From positions 29,709 through 93,708 of the forward strand of contig CAYPFO010000005.1 in NCBI GenBank assembly GCA_964410065.1: a stretch of 64,000 nucleotides of DNA. Reading direction: 5' to 3'. Origin of the DNA: Serpens sp964410065. GTDB taxonomy: Bacteria > Pseudomonadota > Gammaproteobacteria > Pseudomonadales > Pseudomonadaceae. The translations under genes and the position numbers were made by a program. Below are positions 51,292 to 59,235 of this stretch, piece by piece. The notes below the pieces were generated by a model. That model was given only the letters and a program-made list of their open reading frames with translations, had not been told where the DNA came from and made no database searches. How positions within the stretch are numbered: position 1 is the first letter of the stretch; the number at the start of each line of letters is the position of its first letter.

Positions 51292-51726
51292 ATGCAGAGG
51301 CACGCGCCCTGGCTGCGCCTGAGTCGAGTGGCCCTCGGATCGCTGATGGTGGTGCTGGCAGGTTGCGCCAGCGATGCGGTCTATCATCTGCCCGGCTCAC
51401 AACCACAGCGCCAGCCAGTGCCTTCGCCCGAATCACCGGCACGCCCGGTGATTACACCTGCGGTTCCGGCGACTCCGTCCCCCGGGACACCTTCGGTGCC
51501 GGCACCCACTCGCAAGACGCATCCGCGTTACGCGCCGCCTCCGCATCTGGATGCCCATTGGGACAACCGTCTGGGTGTCTATGTGATCAGCGGACAGTCA
51601 CTTTATTATCGCGAGCGCCTCTACTACCGCTGGAGCAATGGCTGGTACTGCGCCGGCCAGCCGGGTGGTCCCTGGGAGGCGGTCGACGAGCCTAGCGTTC
51701 CCACGGGATTACGCGGCTTGCACTGA
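51292..51726 (+). CDS. Small lipoprotein of unknown function
   Basis: The 144-residue protein has a basic N-terminus and signal peptide ending in lipobox VLAGC (Cys25). A Pro/Ser/Thr-rich linker (about residues 30-85) leads to a Tyr/Trp-rich C-terminal domain, LGVYVISGQSLYYRERLYYR then WSNGWYCAGQPGGPWE. This ending resembles small YXWY-type outer-membrane-associated domains, but I cannot assign a function. It lies 30 bases after ccmI and could be co-transcribed. Confidence 0.8.
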   Translation: MQRHAPWLRLSRVALGSLMVVLAGCASDAVYHLPGSQPQRQPVPSPESPARPVITPAVPATPSPGTPSVPAPTRKTHPRYAPPPHLDAHWDNRLGVYVISGQSLYYRERLYYRWSNGWYCAGQPGGPWEAVDEPSVPTGLRGLH

Positions 51727-51911
51727 AGCACTGCTTGCTGCGTGTAGGCTGGGCTTCCACACATCCATGAGTGCAGCGAGAAGCGCTGGTCGGTGGAGTT
51801 GCGCGCGAGGTTGACGCGACGAAGATCGAGCGAGAGTGCTGAGGTCGTTTCGGTGGGGCTTTTAAGCGCTAGACAATCCTGTCGAGCGGATTTTAAGAGC
51901 CCCAAAAAGCA

Positions 51912-51940
51912 GAAAGCCCCGCAGGAGAGCGGGGCTTGGG
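51912..51940 (-). terminator. Intrinsic terminator of the small minus-strand gene
   Basis: Perfect arms AAGCCCCGC (51914-51922) and GCGGGGCTT (51929-51937). Read on the minus strand the stem is followed by TTTCTGCTTTTT, so it ends the gene at 51986-52216. The plus-strand side lacks a T run. The rest of 51727-51985 shows no gene. Confidence 0.8.
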
Positions 51941-51985
51941 TGTGGGCGGGTAGGTCATGGATCTACCTGTAGCGTTAGTTGTCGG

Positions 51986-52216
51986 TTACGCCGCCAGAGT
52001 CTTGCTGCGGGCGCGTTCGATGACTCGTTGCAAGCGCTCGCTGCCCTGATAGTGCTCAGGGTAGAGGCGTTCGCTATGACAGGCGATGCCGTGCTCATTA
52101 ACCAGCGTAAAGCTGAAATTACCTTTGCGGCTGGGTGCCAGGAAATGGCAGTCAAGCGGAGCGAAGGCTTCGGATAGAACGCGTATGGCGTCCTGTGCGC
52201 GATGTTGAATAGACAT
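51986..52216 (-). CDS. Small conserved protein, possibly DUF3509
   Basis: The 76-residue soluble protein reads MSIQHRAQDAIRVLSEAFAP then a beta-like core (NFSFTLVNEHG) and a C-terminal helix LQRVIERARSKTLAA. The layout resembles the small Pseudomonas DUF3509 family, but I am not certain. AAGGAAC lies upstream of the ATG; the longer open frame to 52363 is not supported. A clear terminator follows, which argues it is expressed alone. Confidence 0.75.
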   Translation of the reverse strand: MSIQHRAQDAIRVLSEAFAPLDCHFLAPSRKGNFSFTLVNEHGIACHSERLYPEHYQGSERLQRVIERARSKTLAA

Positions 52217-52611
52217 ATTATTATGTGTTCCTTTTGCAAAAAACGACTGTAGCCGTTTGTGAAGGCTCCGAATCCCGCCACTCACATGAGTGGTCGTAAT
52301 GTTCCTTATCGGAGCAGTGCCGCCAACGGAAGGTTCCGTACTTGCTAGGTAAAGCTTAAGCAAGCCAGGTGACAGTTGTGCGGCGGGTTATCAAGTTTGC
52401 GTGCGGCAGGGATAAGGTTCTGGTCCCTGTGGTTCCGTACTGATCGTTCGTCGGGCTTTTGAGGGTCTTTCGAGGAGTGTCTTCCTGCTGCGGCGAACGG
52501 GAATCGCCTGGAAAGTACACACCGGGTGACGGTCGACTTGATAACTAACGAGGGTCACTCTAGCCCATTTGCAGCGGACGTGCATAGGGGTAGAGAAAAT
52601 TTGAAATAGAA
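52217..52611. other. Gene-free stretch between the small minus gene and tRNA-Pro
   Basis: No credible gene is present in these 395 bases. A short hairpin CCACT...AGTGG lies at about 52279-52294. The 11-base sequence GGTTCCGTACT occurs twice in direct orientation (52332-52342 and 52431-52441), 99 bases apart. The promoter of the small minus-strand gene should lie in the left part, but no strong match is seen. Confidence 0.5.
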
Positions 52612-52635
52612 AAACCCGCCGATCAAGGCGGGTTT
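52612..52635 (-). terminator. Intrinsic terminator of tRNA-Pro
   Basis: Arms AAACCCGCC (52612-52620) and GGCGGGTTT (52627-52635); on the minus strand the stem is followed by TTTTTCTATTTC. It lies ten bases past the tRNA 3' end. Confidence 0.85.
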
Positions 52636-52644
52636 CTCGGGATT

Positions 52645-52721
52645 TGGTCGGAGCGACAGGATTCGAACCTGCGACCTTCTCGTCCCGAACGAGACGCGCT
52701 ACCAAGCTGCGCTACGCTCCG
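52645..52721 (-). tRNA. tRNA-Pro (anticodon CGG)
   Basis: A 77-base tRNA with encoded CCA. The acceptor stem pairs CGGAGCG with CGCTCCG; the D-arm includes AGCTTGGTAGCGC; the anticodon stem TCTCG/CGAGA encloses loop TTCGGGA with anticodon CGG (reads CCG); the T-loop is GGTTCGAATCC. No duplicated 3' end or integrase gene is seen nearby. Confidence 0.95.
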
Positions 52722-52735
52722 TTTGGATGGCGCGC

Positions 52736-52763
52736 ATTGTACCGAAAAACTTTTGACGCACAA
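52736..52763 (-). promoter_or_regulatory. Promoter of tRNA-Pro
   Basis: On the minus strand TTGTGC (52763-52758), a 16-base spacer and TACAAT (52741-52736) lie 14 bases before the mature 5' end. Confidence 0.6.
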
Positions 52764-52806
52764 GGGGTTAGCGGGGATTTTTTTCGTTGTCTGGGGACGA
52801 ACGGGG

Positions 52807-53421
52807 TCAGGTGCCGCCTGGGTTGGCAGCTGGGAAAGCATGCTGTAGCAACTCCGGAGTGTTCAGGTTGGCGAGGCGCAAATCGTCATCGGGACAGTCC
52901 AGGGGAATCGCGCCATGGCGAAGGAGAACGTGCCGAGGTGCGCGTTCGCCGGCGAGCCAGGCCTGCTCGATGCTGTCGCGCAAACTTACCGGAATCAGGC
53001 TGAACAGTGGCTGCCAATAGCCGGCCTGACGCAGCATTACAGGTCGCTGTGGGTGTCGGTCGGCCAGGTGGCGTACGGCCTCGATCAGTTCGCGGTCGAT
53101 CAGCGGGGCATCGCAAGGTAATACCAACAGGTACTCGTGACGGGCTGCCGCCAGGGCTGCGCGGATACCCGCCAGTGGACCTGGAAAATCATTATCCTGA
53201 TCGGTCACCAGGTGGTCGGCGAAAGGCTGATAGCGCTCGAGATTGCGGTTGCAGGAAATGATCAGGTCATCGGTCAGCGGGCGTACGCATTCGTGCAGCC
53301 AGGCAATCAACGGCCGGCCTTGCCACTCGACCAGTCCTTTGTCGCGGCCACCCATGCGCTGGCCGCGTCCGCCCGCCAGCAGAAGTACGGAGCAGAGTGG
53401 CAGGGCTAAGGTGTCAGGCAT
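52807..53421 (-). CDS. mobA: Molybdenum cofactor guanylyltransferase MobA
   Basis: The 204-residue cytoplasmic enzyme attaches GMP to molybdopterin to form the guanine dinucleotide cofactor. The nucleotide-binding motif LLLAGGRGQRMGGRDKGL is at residues 13-30, then LPCDAPLIDRELI (about 100-112) supplies the metal Asp. The length is normal. It is divergent from moaB across 67 bases. Confidence 0.94.
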   Translation of the reverse strand: MPDTLALPLCSVLLLAGGRGQRMGGRDKGLVEWQGRPLIAWLHECVRPLTDDLIISCNRNLERYQPFADHLVTDQDNDFPGPLAGIRAALAAARHEYLLVLPCDAPLIDRELIEAVRHLADRHPQRPVMLRQAGYWQPLFSLIPVSLRDSIEQAWLAGERAPRHVLLRHGAIPLDCPDDDLRLANLNTPELLQHAFPAANPGGT

Positions 53422-53488
53422 GGCGGGGCTCCGAGGGTAGGGCTGTGATATAACACTGCGACGTGGACCTCACAACTGGAAGCTGGTC

Positions 53489-54028
53489 ATGAATCACAAG
53501 GCTGATGCGCTTTTTGTCCCCCTAAGCATTGCCGTACTCACCGTAAGCGATACGCGAAGCCTGGAAACCGACACCTCTGGGCAACTGTTCGTTGATCGCC
53601 TGACGGCTGCCGGCCATTCCCTCGCCGAGCGGGTATTGCTGAAGGACGATCTTTACAAGATTCGCGCCCAGGTGGCGACCTGGATTGCCGATGAGCGCAT
53701 CCAGGTGGTGCTGGTCACTGGCGGCACCGGTTTTACCGGCCGCGACAGCACTCCAGAGGCAGTGAGCTGCCTGCTCGACAAGCAAGTAGATGGTTTTGGT
53801 GAGCTGTTCCGGCAGATTTCCTACGCCGACATCGGCACCTCCACCGTGCAGTCTCGCGCGCTGGCCGGCATGGCCAACCAGACCCTGGTGTGCTGCCTGC
53901 CGGGCTCCACCAATGCCTGCCGCACGGCCTGGGATGGCATCCTCGCCGAGCAGTTGGATGCCCGCCATCGTCCGTGCAACTTCGTGCCGCATCTGCTGCG
54001 CGCCGAGGCGTGCGAGAGTCGGGGATGA
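53489..54028 (+). CDS. moaB: Molybdenum cofactor biosynthesis protein MoaB
   Basis: The 179-residue MogA/MoaB-fold protein adenylylates molybdopterin. It shows IAVLTVSDTRSLETDTSGQL near the N-terminus, the signature VLVTGGTGFTGRDSTPEAV (about residues 74-92) and LPGSTNACRTAWDGILAEQL. It overlaps moeA by four bases (ATGA), so the next two steps of cofactor assembly are coupled. Confidence 0.93.
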   Translation: MNHKADALFVPLSIAVLTVSDTRSLETDTSGQLFVDRLTAAGHSLAERVLLKDDLYKIRAQVATWIADERIQVVLVTGGTGFTGRDSTPEAVSCLLDKQVDGFGELFRQISYADIGTSTVQSRALAGMANQTLVCCLPGSTNACRTAWDGILAEQLDARHRPCNFVPHLLRAEACESRG

Positions 54029-55236
54029 GCGCCGAGCCCCATGCCTTGCTGCCCCTGGAGGCAGCGTTGGAGCGCTTGCTGGCTCTGGCCGAGGCGACGC
54101 CGATTGTTGATTGTGAAGAGGTGACCCTGGACCAGGCGCAAGGCCGGGTACTGGCCGATGGGCTGCTGGCCGGGCTCGATTTGCCGCCCTGGGACAACAG
54201 CGCGATGGACGGCTATGCGCTGAAGCTTGCGGACTGGCAGGGTGAGCCGTTGCCGGTCGGCCAGCGGATCTTCGCCGGCAATGCGACGACGGTGTTGCGG
54301 CCGGGCAGTTGTGCGCGGATTTTCACAGGTGCTCCGCTGCCCGAGGGCGCGGATTGTGTAGAGATGCAGGAAAACGTCGAGGTGTTGGCTGATGGCCGGG
54401 TGCGTTTTCTGCAACCGCTCAGGGCGCGCCAAAACATACGGCCCAAAGGGCAAGAGACGCGTATCGGTGATTGCGTGCTGGCGGCCTGTACTCGGCTGGG
54501 GCCTATCGAGCTGGGTCTGGCAGCATCGCTGGGACAGGCGAGCCTGCGGGTGCGCCGGCAGCCACGCGTGGCGGTGCTGTCCACAGGTGATGAGCTGGTG
54601 GAGCCGGGGTTACCGTTGAGTCCTGGACACATCTACAACAGCAATCGCCGTGTGCTGTGCAGCTGGCTGCAACGTTTGGGGTGCGTGGTAGTCGATGCTG
54701 GCATTCTGCCTGATGATGCGCAGGCCACCCGCGAGGCGTTGGCGCGTTTGGGCGACGTTGATCTGATCCTGTCCAGCGGTGGCGTTTCGGTCGGTGAGGC
54801 GGATTTTCTCGGCCAGGTACTGCGTGAGGCAGGTGAGATGGCTTTTTGGAAGCTGGCGATAAAACCGGGCAAGCCGCTGACCTGCGGGCATTACCGAGGC
54901 GTTCCGGTGCTGGGGTTACCCGGTAATCCGGCCTCGACGTTGGTGACTTTTGCGTTGCTGGCCCGCCCCTATCTGTTACGCCGTCTGGGCGTGGCCAAGG
55001 TGGCTCCGTTGGGGTTCGAGGTGCCGGCGGGGTTTGTCTGGAGCAAGCCGGGCAAGCGCCGCGAGTTCCTGCGTGCCCGCATGGAGCAAGGGCGTGCGGT
55101 GATGTATGCGAACCAGAGCTCCGGCGTATTGCTGAGCGCGGCCTGGGCCGAAGGTCTGGTGGAAGTGCGCGAGAACAGCACCTTTGCCGAAGGCGAGCTG
55201 GTGCGGTTCATCCCGTTCAGCGAGGTGCTGAATTAG
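54025..55236 (+). CDS. moeA: Molybdopterin molybdenumtransferase MoeA
   Basis: The 403-residue enzyme inserts molybdate into adenylylated molybdopterin. LPPWDNSAMDGYALK (about residues 53-67) is the substrate-cleft signature, RIFTGAPLPEGADCVEMQEN follows, and domain III has VAVLSTGDELVEPG, LSSGGVSVGEADF and LPGNPAST. ATG 54025 overlaps the moaB stop. With mobA divergent, the three genes cover the late cofactor steps. Confidence 0.94.
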   Translation: MSAEPHALLPLEAALERLLALAEATPIVDCEEVTLDQAQGRVLADGLLAGLDLPPWDNSAMDGYALKLADWQGEPLPVGQRIFAGNATTVLRPGSCARIFTGAPLPEGADCVEMQENVEVLADGRVRFLQPLRARQNIRPKGQETRIGDCVLAACTRLGPIELGLAASLGQASLRVRRQPRVAVLSTGDELVEPGLPLSPGHIYNSNRRVLCSWLQRLGCVVVDAGILPDDAQATREALARLGDVDLILSSGGVSVGEADFLGQVLREAGEMAFWKLAIKPGKPLTCGHYRGVPVLGLPGNPASTLVTFALLARPYLLRRLGVAKVAPLGFEVPAGFVWSKPGKRREFLRARMEQGRAVMYANQSSGVLLSAAWAEGLVEVRENSTFAEGELVRFIPFSEVLN

Positions 55237-55264
55237 CGGACAGCCAAGCCTGCCGGCGGGGCAC

Positions 55265-55309
55265 TACAGCTGCGCCGACCTCGGCCGATAACCTGACAGC
55301 AACAGGTTA
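55265..55309 (+). promoter_or_regulatory. Sigma-28 (FliA) type promoter before cheV, with dyad
   Basis: TACA (55265-55268), a 15-base spacer and a perfect GCCGATAA (55284-55291) match the FliA promoter layout TAAA-N15-GCCGATAA at all but one position. A perfect 7-base inverted repeat TAACCTG (55289-55295) / CAGGTTA (55303-55309) overlaps the -10 and likely start point. cheV begins at 55337. Confidence 0.65.
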
Positions 55310-55336
55310 GATCCGACGGATACCACAGGAGCAGGC

Positions 55337-56257
55337 ATGGCCAGCATTCTCGATTCAGTAGACCAACGAACCCAATTGGTGGGTGAGAATCGCCTGGAGA
55401 TTCTCCTGTTCCGCCTGTCCGGGCGGCAGCTCTTCGCAATCAACGTTTTCAAAGTGCAGGAAGTCCTGCAGATGCCGCGCCTGAACCGCATGCCGCACCG
55501 GCATCCGTGCGTGTGTGGCGTGGTCAATCTGCGTGGGCAGACCCTGCCGGTCATCGACCTGGCCAAGGCCATCGGTATGCGCCCGTTGCAGTCTGAAGCG
55601 AGCACCATCATCGTCACGGAATACAACCGTTCGGTGCAGGCGTTCCTGGTCAGCAGCGTCGAGCGCATCTTCAACCTCAACTGGGAAGCGGTGCAGCCGC
55701 CGCCCAGTGGCGCGGGACGCCAGCACTACCTGACGTCGATCACCAAGGTCGATGACCAGTTGGTAGAAATCATCGATGTGGAAAAAGTGCTGGCCGAGAT
55801 TGTGCCCTACAACGCGCGGGTATCCAGTGAACGGCTGGCCGATCCGATCTTCCAGAAGGCCGCCGGCCGCGAAGTGCTGCTGGTGGACGACTCTGGGGTG
55901 GCGCTGGCGCAGCTTCGCGAAACCCTCTCCCAGCTGGATTTGAAAATCCACACCGCCAGCGATGGTCTGAAAGGCTTGCAGAAACTCCAGCAATGGGCCG
56001 ACGCGGGTGAAGTGCTCACTGACAAATTGCTGATGGTGTTTACCGATGCGGAAATGCCGGAAATGGACGGCTATCGCCTGACCGCAGAAATCCGCCAGGA
56101 CCCGCGCCTGCGTGATTTGTACGTGGTACTGCATACCTCGCTGTCGGGTAACTTCAACGAGGCGATGGTCAAGAAAGTCGGTTGCGACAATTTTCTCTCC
56201 AAATTCCAGCCGGACCGCCTGGTGGACGTGATTCGCGAGCGCCTACTGCGAGGTTGA
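55337..56257 (+). CDS. cheV: Chemotaxis coupling protein CheV
   Basis: The 306-residue protein fuses a CheW-like domain (about residues 20-160) with a receiver domain (about 178-300). The receiver has LLVDDSGVALAQL, phosphoacceptor Asp in FTDAEMPEMDGYRL and the conserved Lys in NFLSKFQP. CheV couples receptors to CheA and may act as a phosphate sink. It is isolated from the che cluster by about 14 kb and has its own FliA-type promoter. Confidence 0.93.
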   Translation: MASILDSVDQRTQLVGENRLEILLFRLSGRQLFAINVFKVQEVLQMPRLNRMPHRHPCVCGVVNLRGQTLPVIDLAKAIGMRPLQSEASTIIVTEYNRSVQAFLVSSVERIFNLNWEAVQPPPSGAGRQHYLTSITKVDDQLVEIIDVEKVLAEIVPYNARVSSERLADPIFQKAAGREVLLVDDSGVALAQLRETLSQLDLKIHTASDGLKGLQKLQQWADAGEVLTDKLLMVFTDAEMPEMDGYRLTAEIRQDPRLRDLYVVLHTSLSGNFNEAMVKKVGCDNFLSKFQPDRLVDVIRERLLRG

Positions 56258-56339
56258 TCGCGGCGGGCACGCAGGGTACGCAACAACGAGCCTGACCGTT
56301 ATGCTCATGGCTTTTGCGTGCCCATTCGGAGTTCCTGTC

Positions 56340-57143
56340 ATGCACCTGTCCGCGCTGTATCGTTATCCACTCAAGTCAGCCATGGGCGAGGGCCTGCAGA
56401 CCTCCCCGGTAGACGGGCTCGGTTTGCACGGTGACCGACGCTGGATGCTGGTTGATGCAGACAGTGGGCGCTTTCTCTCGCAACGTGTACTGCCGGCCAT
56501 GGCCCGGCTGCAGGCGCGCTGGCAAGGCGAGCGGCAGCTTCTGCTCAGTGCGCCGGACATCGCCCCGTTATTGGTGGACATGCCCGCGGCCGACCAGGCG
56601 TTGCGCCCGGTCAGCGTGTGGAAGGACGAATTGAACGTGCCGGATGCCGGCGATGCCGCGGCGGACTGGGCGAGCCGCTTGCTGGGTCGTGCCTGCCGCC
56701 TGGTGCATGTTCCGGCGCAGCGCACGCGGCAAGTAGACCGGCGCTATGCCGATGACGGTCATCGCGTGGCGTTTGCCGATGGTTTTCCCCTGCTGCTTAT
56801 TGGCCAGGCCTCGCTCGAGGATCTGTCGGCGCGAGTGGGGCGCCCGTTGGACATGCGTCGTTTCCGGCCGAACCTGGTCATCGATGGCAGCCTGCCCTAT
56901 GCCGAGGATGGCTGGCGGCGCATCCGTATTGGCGAGGTCGAGTTTCGCCTGGTCAAGCCCTGCACGCGTTGCGCGATTACCACCCTTGACCCGGATACGG
57001 GCGAACGCAGCGTTGACCTCGAACCGCTGGTCACGCTGCAGACCTATCGCCGTGGTGAGAAGGGTGTACTGTTCGGGCAGAACCTGCTTGTTGAGGGTGA
57101 GGGGCGGCTGGAAGTGGGGATGCCGATCGAGTTACTCGACTGA
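56340..57143 (+). CDS. MOSC domain protein, YcbX-like
   Basis: The 267-residue protein has an N-terminal MOSC_N beta-barrel (LSALYRYPLKSAMGEGLQ) and a C-terminal MOSC domain with the molybdenum-ligand Cys in KPCTRCAITTLD (Cys208 and Cys211) and RFRPNLVIDG. YcbX proteins bind molybdenum cofactor and reduce N-hydroxylated bases. A molybdopterin gene cluster lies just upstream, which fits. GGAG supports ATG 56340. The last 12 bases overlap the convergent sltY gene. Confidence 0.88.
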   Translation: MHLSALYRYPLKSAMGEGLQTSPVDGLGLHGDRRWMLVDADSGRFLSQRVLPAMARLQARWQGERQLLLSAPDIAPLLVDMPAADQALRPVSVWKDELNVPDAGDAAADWASRLLGRACRLVHVPAQRTRQVDRRYADDGHRVAFADGFPLLLIGQASLEDLSARVGRPLDMRRFRPNLVIDGSLPYAEDGWRRIRIGEVEFRLVKPCTRCAITTLDPDTGERSVDLEPLVTLQTYRRGEKGVLFGQNLLVEGEGRLEVGMPIELLD

Positions 57144-59081
57144 TCGACCGGCGGTGCGCTGCCACTGCAAGCTGCGCTCGTGACGCTCCACCACCTGCTG
57201 CGGGGCGTTGAGTTTCTGACCATAAATCACCGAGTAGGTGAGCACGTTCTGCACGTATTGGCGCGTTTCATCGAACGGGATGTTCTCCACCCAAATGTCG
57301 AACTCCAGATGGTCGGCTCCGCGCAGCCACTGGCGCACCCGGGTGGGGCCGGCATTGTAGGCAGCCGAGGCGAGGATACGATTGCCGTCGAACTGGGCGC
57401 TGACCTGACTCAGGTAGGCGGTGCCGAGTTGAATATTGGTTTCCGGCTGGAGCACCTGGTAGGTCGAATTCAATGGAATACCGAACCTGCGAGCGGTTTC
57501 CCGCGCGGTGGCCGGCATCACTTGCATCAGGCCAATGGCACCGGCATGGGAGCGCGCGTCGTCCATGAAGGCGCTTTCCTGGCGGGTGATGGCGTACACC
57601 CAGCTGGAATCCAGGCCACGTGATTTTGCCGCGCGGGTCAGGCTGCTGCGATAGGGCATGGGGAAACGGATGTCGAGGTCATCCCAGTGGCGCGCCTGAC
57701 TAAGGGTGCGAATGGCCGGGAAATGCCAATCCAGGTCATGGGCGAGCTTGGCTTGGGCGATCAGCTCCTCGCGGCTGAAGACGCGGCTGATGTGATACCA
57801 CTCGCGGCGGGCATCGACATAGTGCCCGCGCGCATGGAATTCCAAGGCGCGACGAATGCCGGCGGTACTGCGCACGCTGTGCAGAGTCTTGGGATCAATG
57901 CTCAGGGGCTGGTGATTGAGGTTGTAGGGGCTTTTGATCCGGTCGGCGGCCAGAAACCCATAAAAGTCGCGCTCACCCGCCACCAGACGGTACAGCTCCA
58001 TAGCGTCCCGATTACCGGGTTGCGCCAGTTGCAGGGTGCGTGCGTGCCAGTAGCGCCAGCGGCTGCTTTGGGCCAGTTCGCCGCCCAGGCGCGATGTCAG
58101 CTGGTGGGCTTCATCCCAGCGACCTAGGCGCAGCAGTAGGCGTGCGCGCCACTCGCTGACCGTATCGTCACGCAGCTCCGGGTCGTATTCGGCCATGACC
58201 TGCAGGGCGCGGGAGTCGAAACGCTTGGCCAGGGTCAGGCCGATTTCACGGGCAATGGCGACCTTTTCATCGGCAGAGAAGCGCAGGCGAGCAGCGTAGT
58301 CGTCGAGCAGTTCCAGGGCCAGGTCCGCATTCTGGCGAGCCAGGCGGCGCAAGCCGAGGCCGACGATATCGGTCATGGCGGTGCTGGTGGAGGAAAACCG
58401 GCCGCGCTGGCGCAGCAGTTCGGGGTTGTTAATGACGTCCAGCAGCAAGGCGCCTTCACGGTGGAGGGTGCCAAGGCCCTTGACCAGGTAGTTGGCCAGG
58501 CCCAGGTTGCGCGCTTCGGCGGCCAGCAGGGCGCGTTGCCAGCGCAGGCCTTCGCTGGGCTGGCCTTGTTTGGCCCAGAGTGTGAAGAGGGCATCACAGC
58601 TTTCAGGTTGGGATTTGCCGACCAGCCAGAGACGCTCGGCTGTCGCCTGACCTTCTTCACGCTGGCCATGGGTGAGCTGGTATTGGCCATACAGGCAATC
58701 CAGTTCGGTTTCATTCAGTGCCGGGTCGTAATGGTCCAGGAAAGGTTTCCAGTCATTGCGTGCGGCCAGCAGTTTCAACCAGTTGCGCTTCAGGGTGCCG
58801 GCCTGGGGCAGGTCGCCGTGCTCAATGAGAAACTTGCTGACCTGAGCGTTGCTCGCCTGTTTCAGTCGCGAATTCAGTTCCGTATAGGCCAGATAGGGCT
58901 CGAGCGGATAACGTTGCAACTCCGCACGGTGTCGGTAATAGGGGCCGGCGTCGCCCTTGGCCAGTGCGCGCTGGGCCTGGTCGAACCAGGTGCGTTGCTG
59001 GTCGAGACTGGCTGCTTGGGCTGTGGTCGTTGAGCCGAGGGCAAGTACCAGGCAGGAAAGATGAAGCAGGCGTCGGTACAT
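57132..59081 (-). CDS. slt: Soluble lytic murein transglycosylase
   Basis: The 649-residue periplasmic enzyme cleaves peptidoglycan between MurNAc and GlcNAc, forming 1,6-anhydro ends. A signal peptide (about residues 1-23, ending TAQAA) precedes the superhelical U and L domains. The catalytic lysozyme-like domain starts near 480 with catalytic Glu in AITRQESAFMDDARSH, then GLMQVMPATA and LASAAYNAGPTRV. ATG 59081 is chosen over a start 11 codons upstream. It converges on and overlaps the MOSC gene by 12 bases. Confidence 0.94.
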   Translation of the reverse strand: MYRRLLHLSCLVLALGSTTTAQAASLDQQRTWFDQAQRALAKGDAGPYYRHRAELQRYPLEPYLAYTELNSRLKQASNAQVSKFLIEHGDLPQAGTLKRNWLKLLAARNDWKPFLDHYDPALNETELDCLYGQYQLTHGQREEGQATAERLWLVGKSQPESCDALFTLWAKQGQPSEGLRWQRALLAAEARNLGLANYLVKGLGTLHREGALLLDVINNPELLRQRGRFSSTSTAMTDIVGLGLRRLARQNADLALELLDDYAARLRFSADEKVAIAREIGLTLAKRFDSRALQVMAEYDPELRDDTVSEWRARLLLRLGRWDEAHQLTSRLGGELAQSSRWRYWHARTLQLAQPGNRDAMELYRLVAGERDFYGFLAADRIKSPYNLNHQPLSIDPKTLHSVRSTAGIRRALEFHARGHYVDARREWYHISRVFSREELIAQAKLAHDLDWHFPAIRTLSQARHWDDLDIRFPMPYRSSLTRAAKSRGLDSSWVYAITRQESAFMDDARSHAGAIGLMQVMPATARETARRFGIPLNSTYQVLQPETNIQLGTAYLSQVSAQFDGNRILASAAYNAGPTRVRQWLRGADHLEFDIWVENIPFDETRQYVQNVLTYSVIYGQKLNAPQQVVERHERSLQWQRTAGRSVE

Positions 59082-59235
59082 GGGGCTCCCTGACAACGTA
59101 ACGCGAGGTGGCAAGAGCTTAGCCGGATGTCTTGCCCAAGCCCGTGATCATCCGACGAATGCCCTGTATCAGGCCATTTCGGGAGCTGCGAGCGCGAAGC
59201 TGCTAGAATGCGCGCCCTGTTTCCGGAGGCGCCCC

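Noticed and set aside
51624..51905. 93-codon minus-strand open frame
   Set aside because: It overlaps the lipoprotein gene, has no ribosome site and no recognisable domain.
52391..52705. 104-codon minus-strand open frame
   Set aside because: It runs through most of tRNA-Pro and its terminator.
52645..52721. tRNA-Pro as an attachment site for a mobile element
   Set aside because: There is no integrase gene and no duplicate of the tRNA 3' end; both flanks are ordinary core genes.
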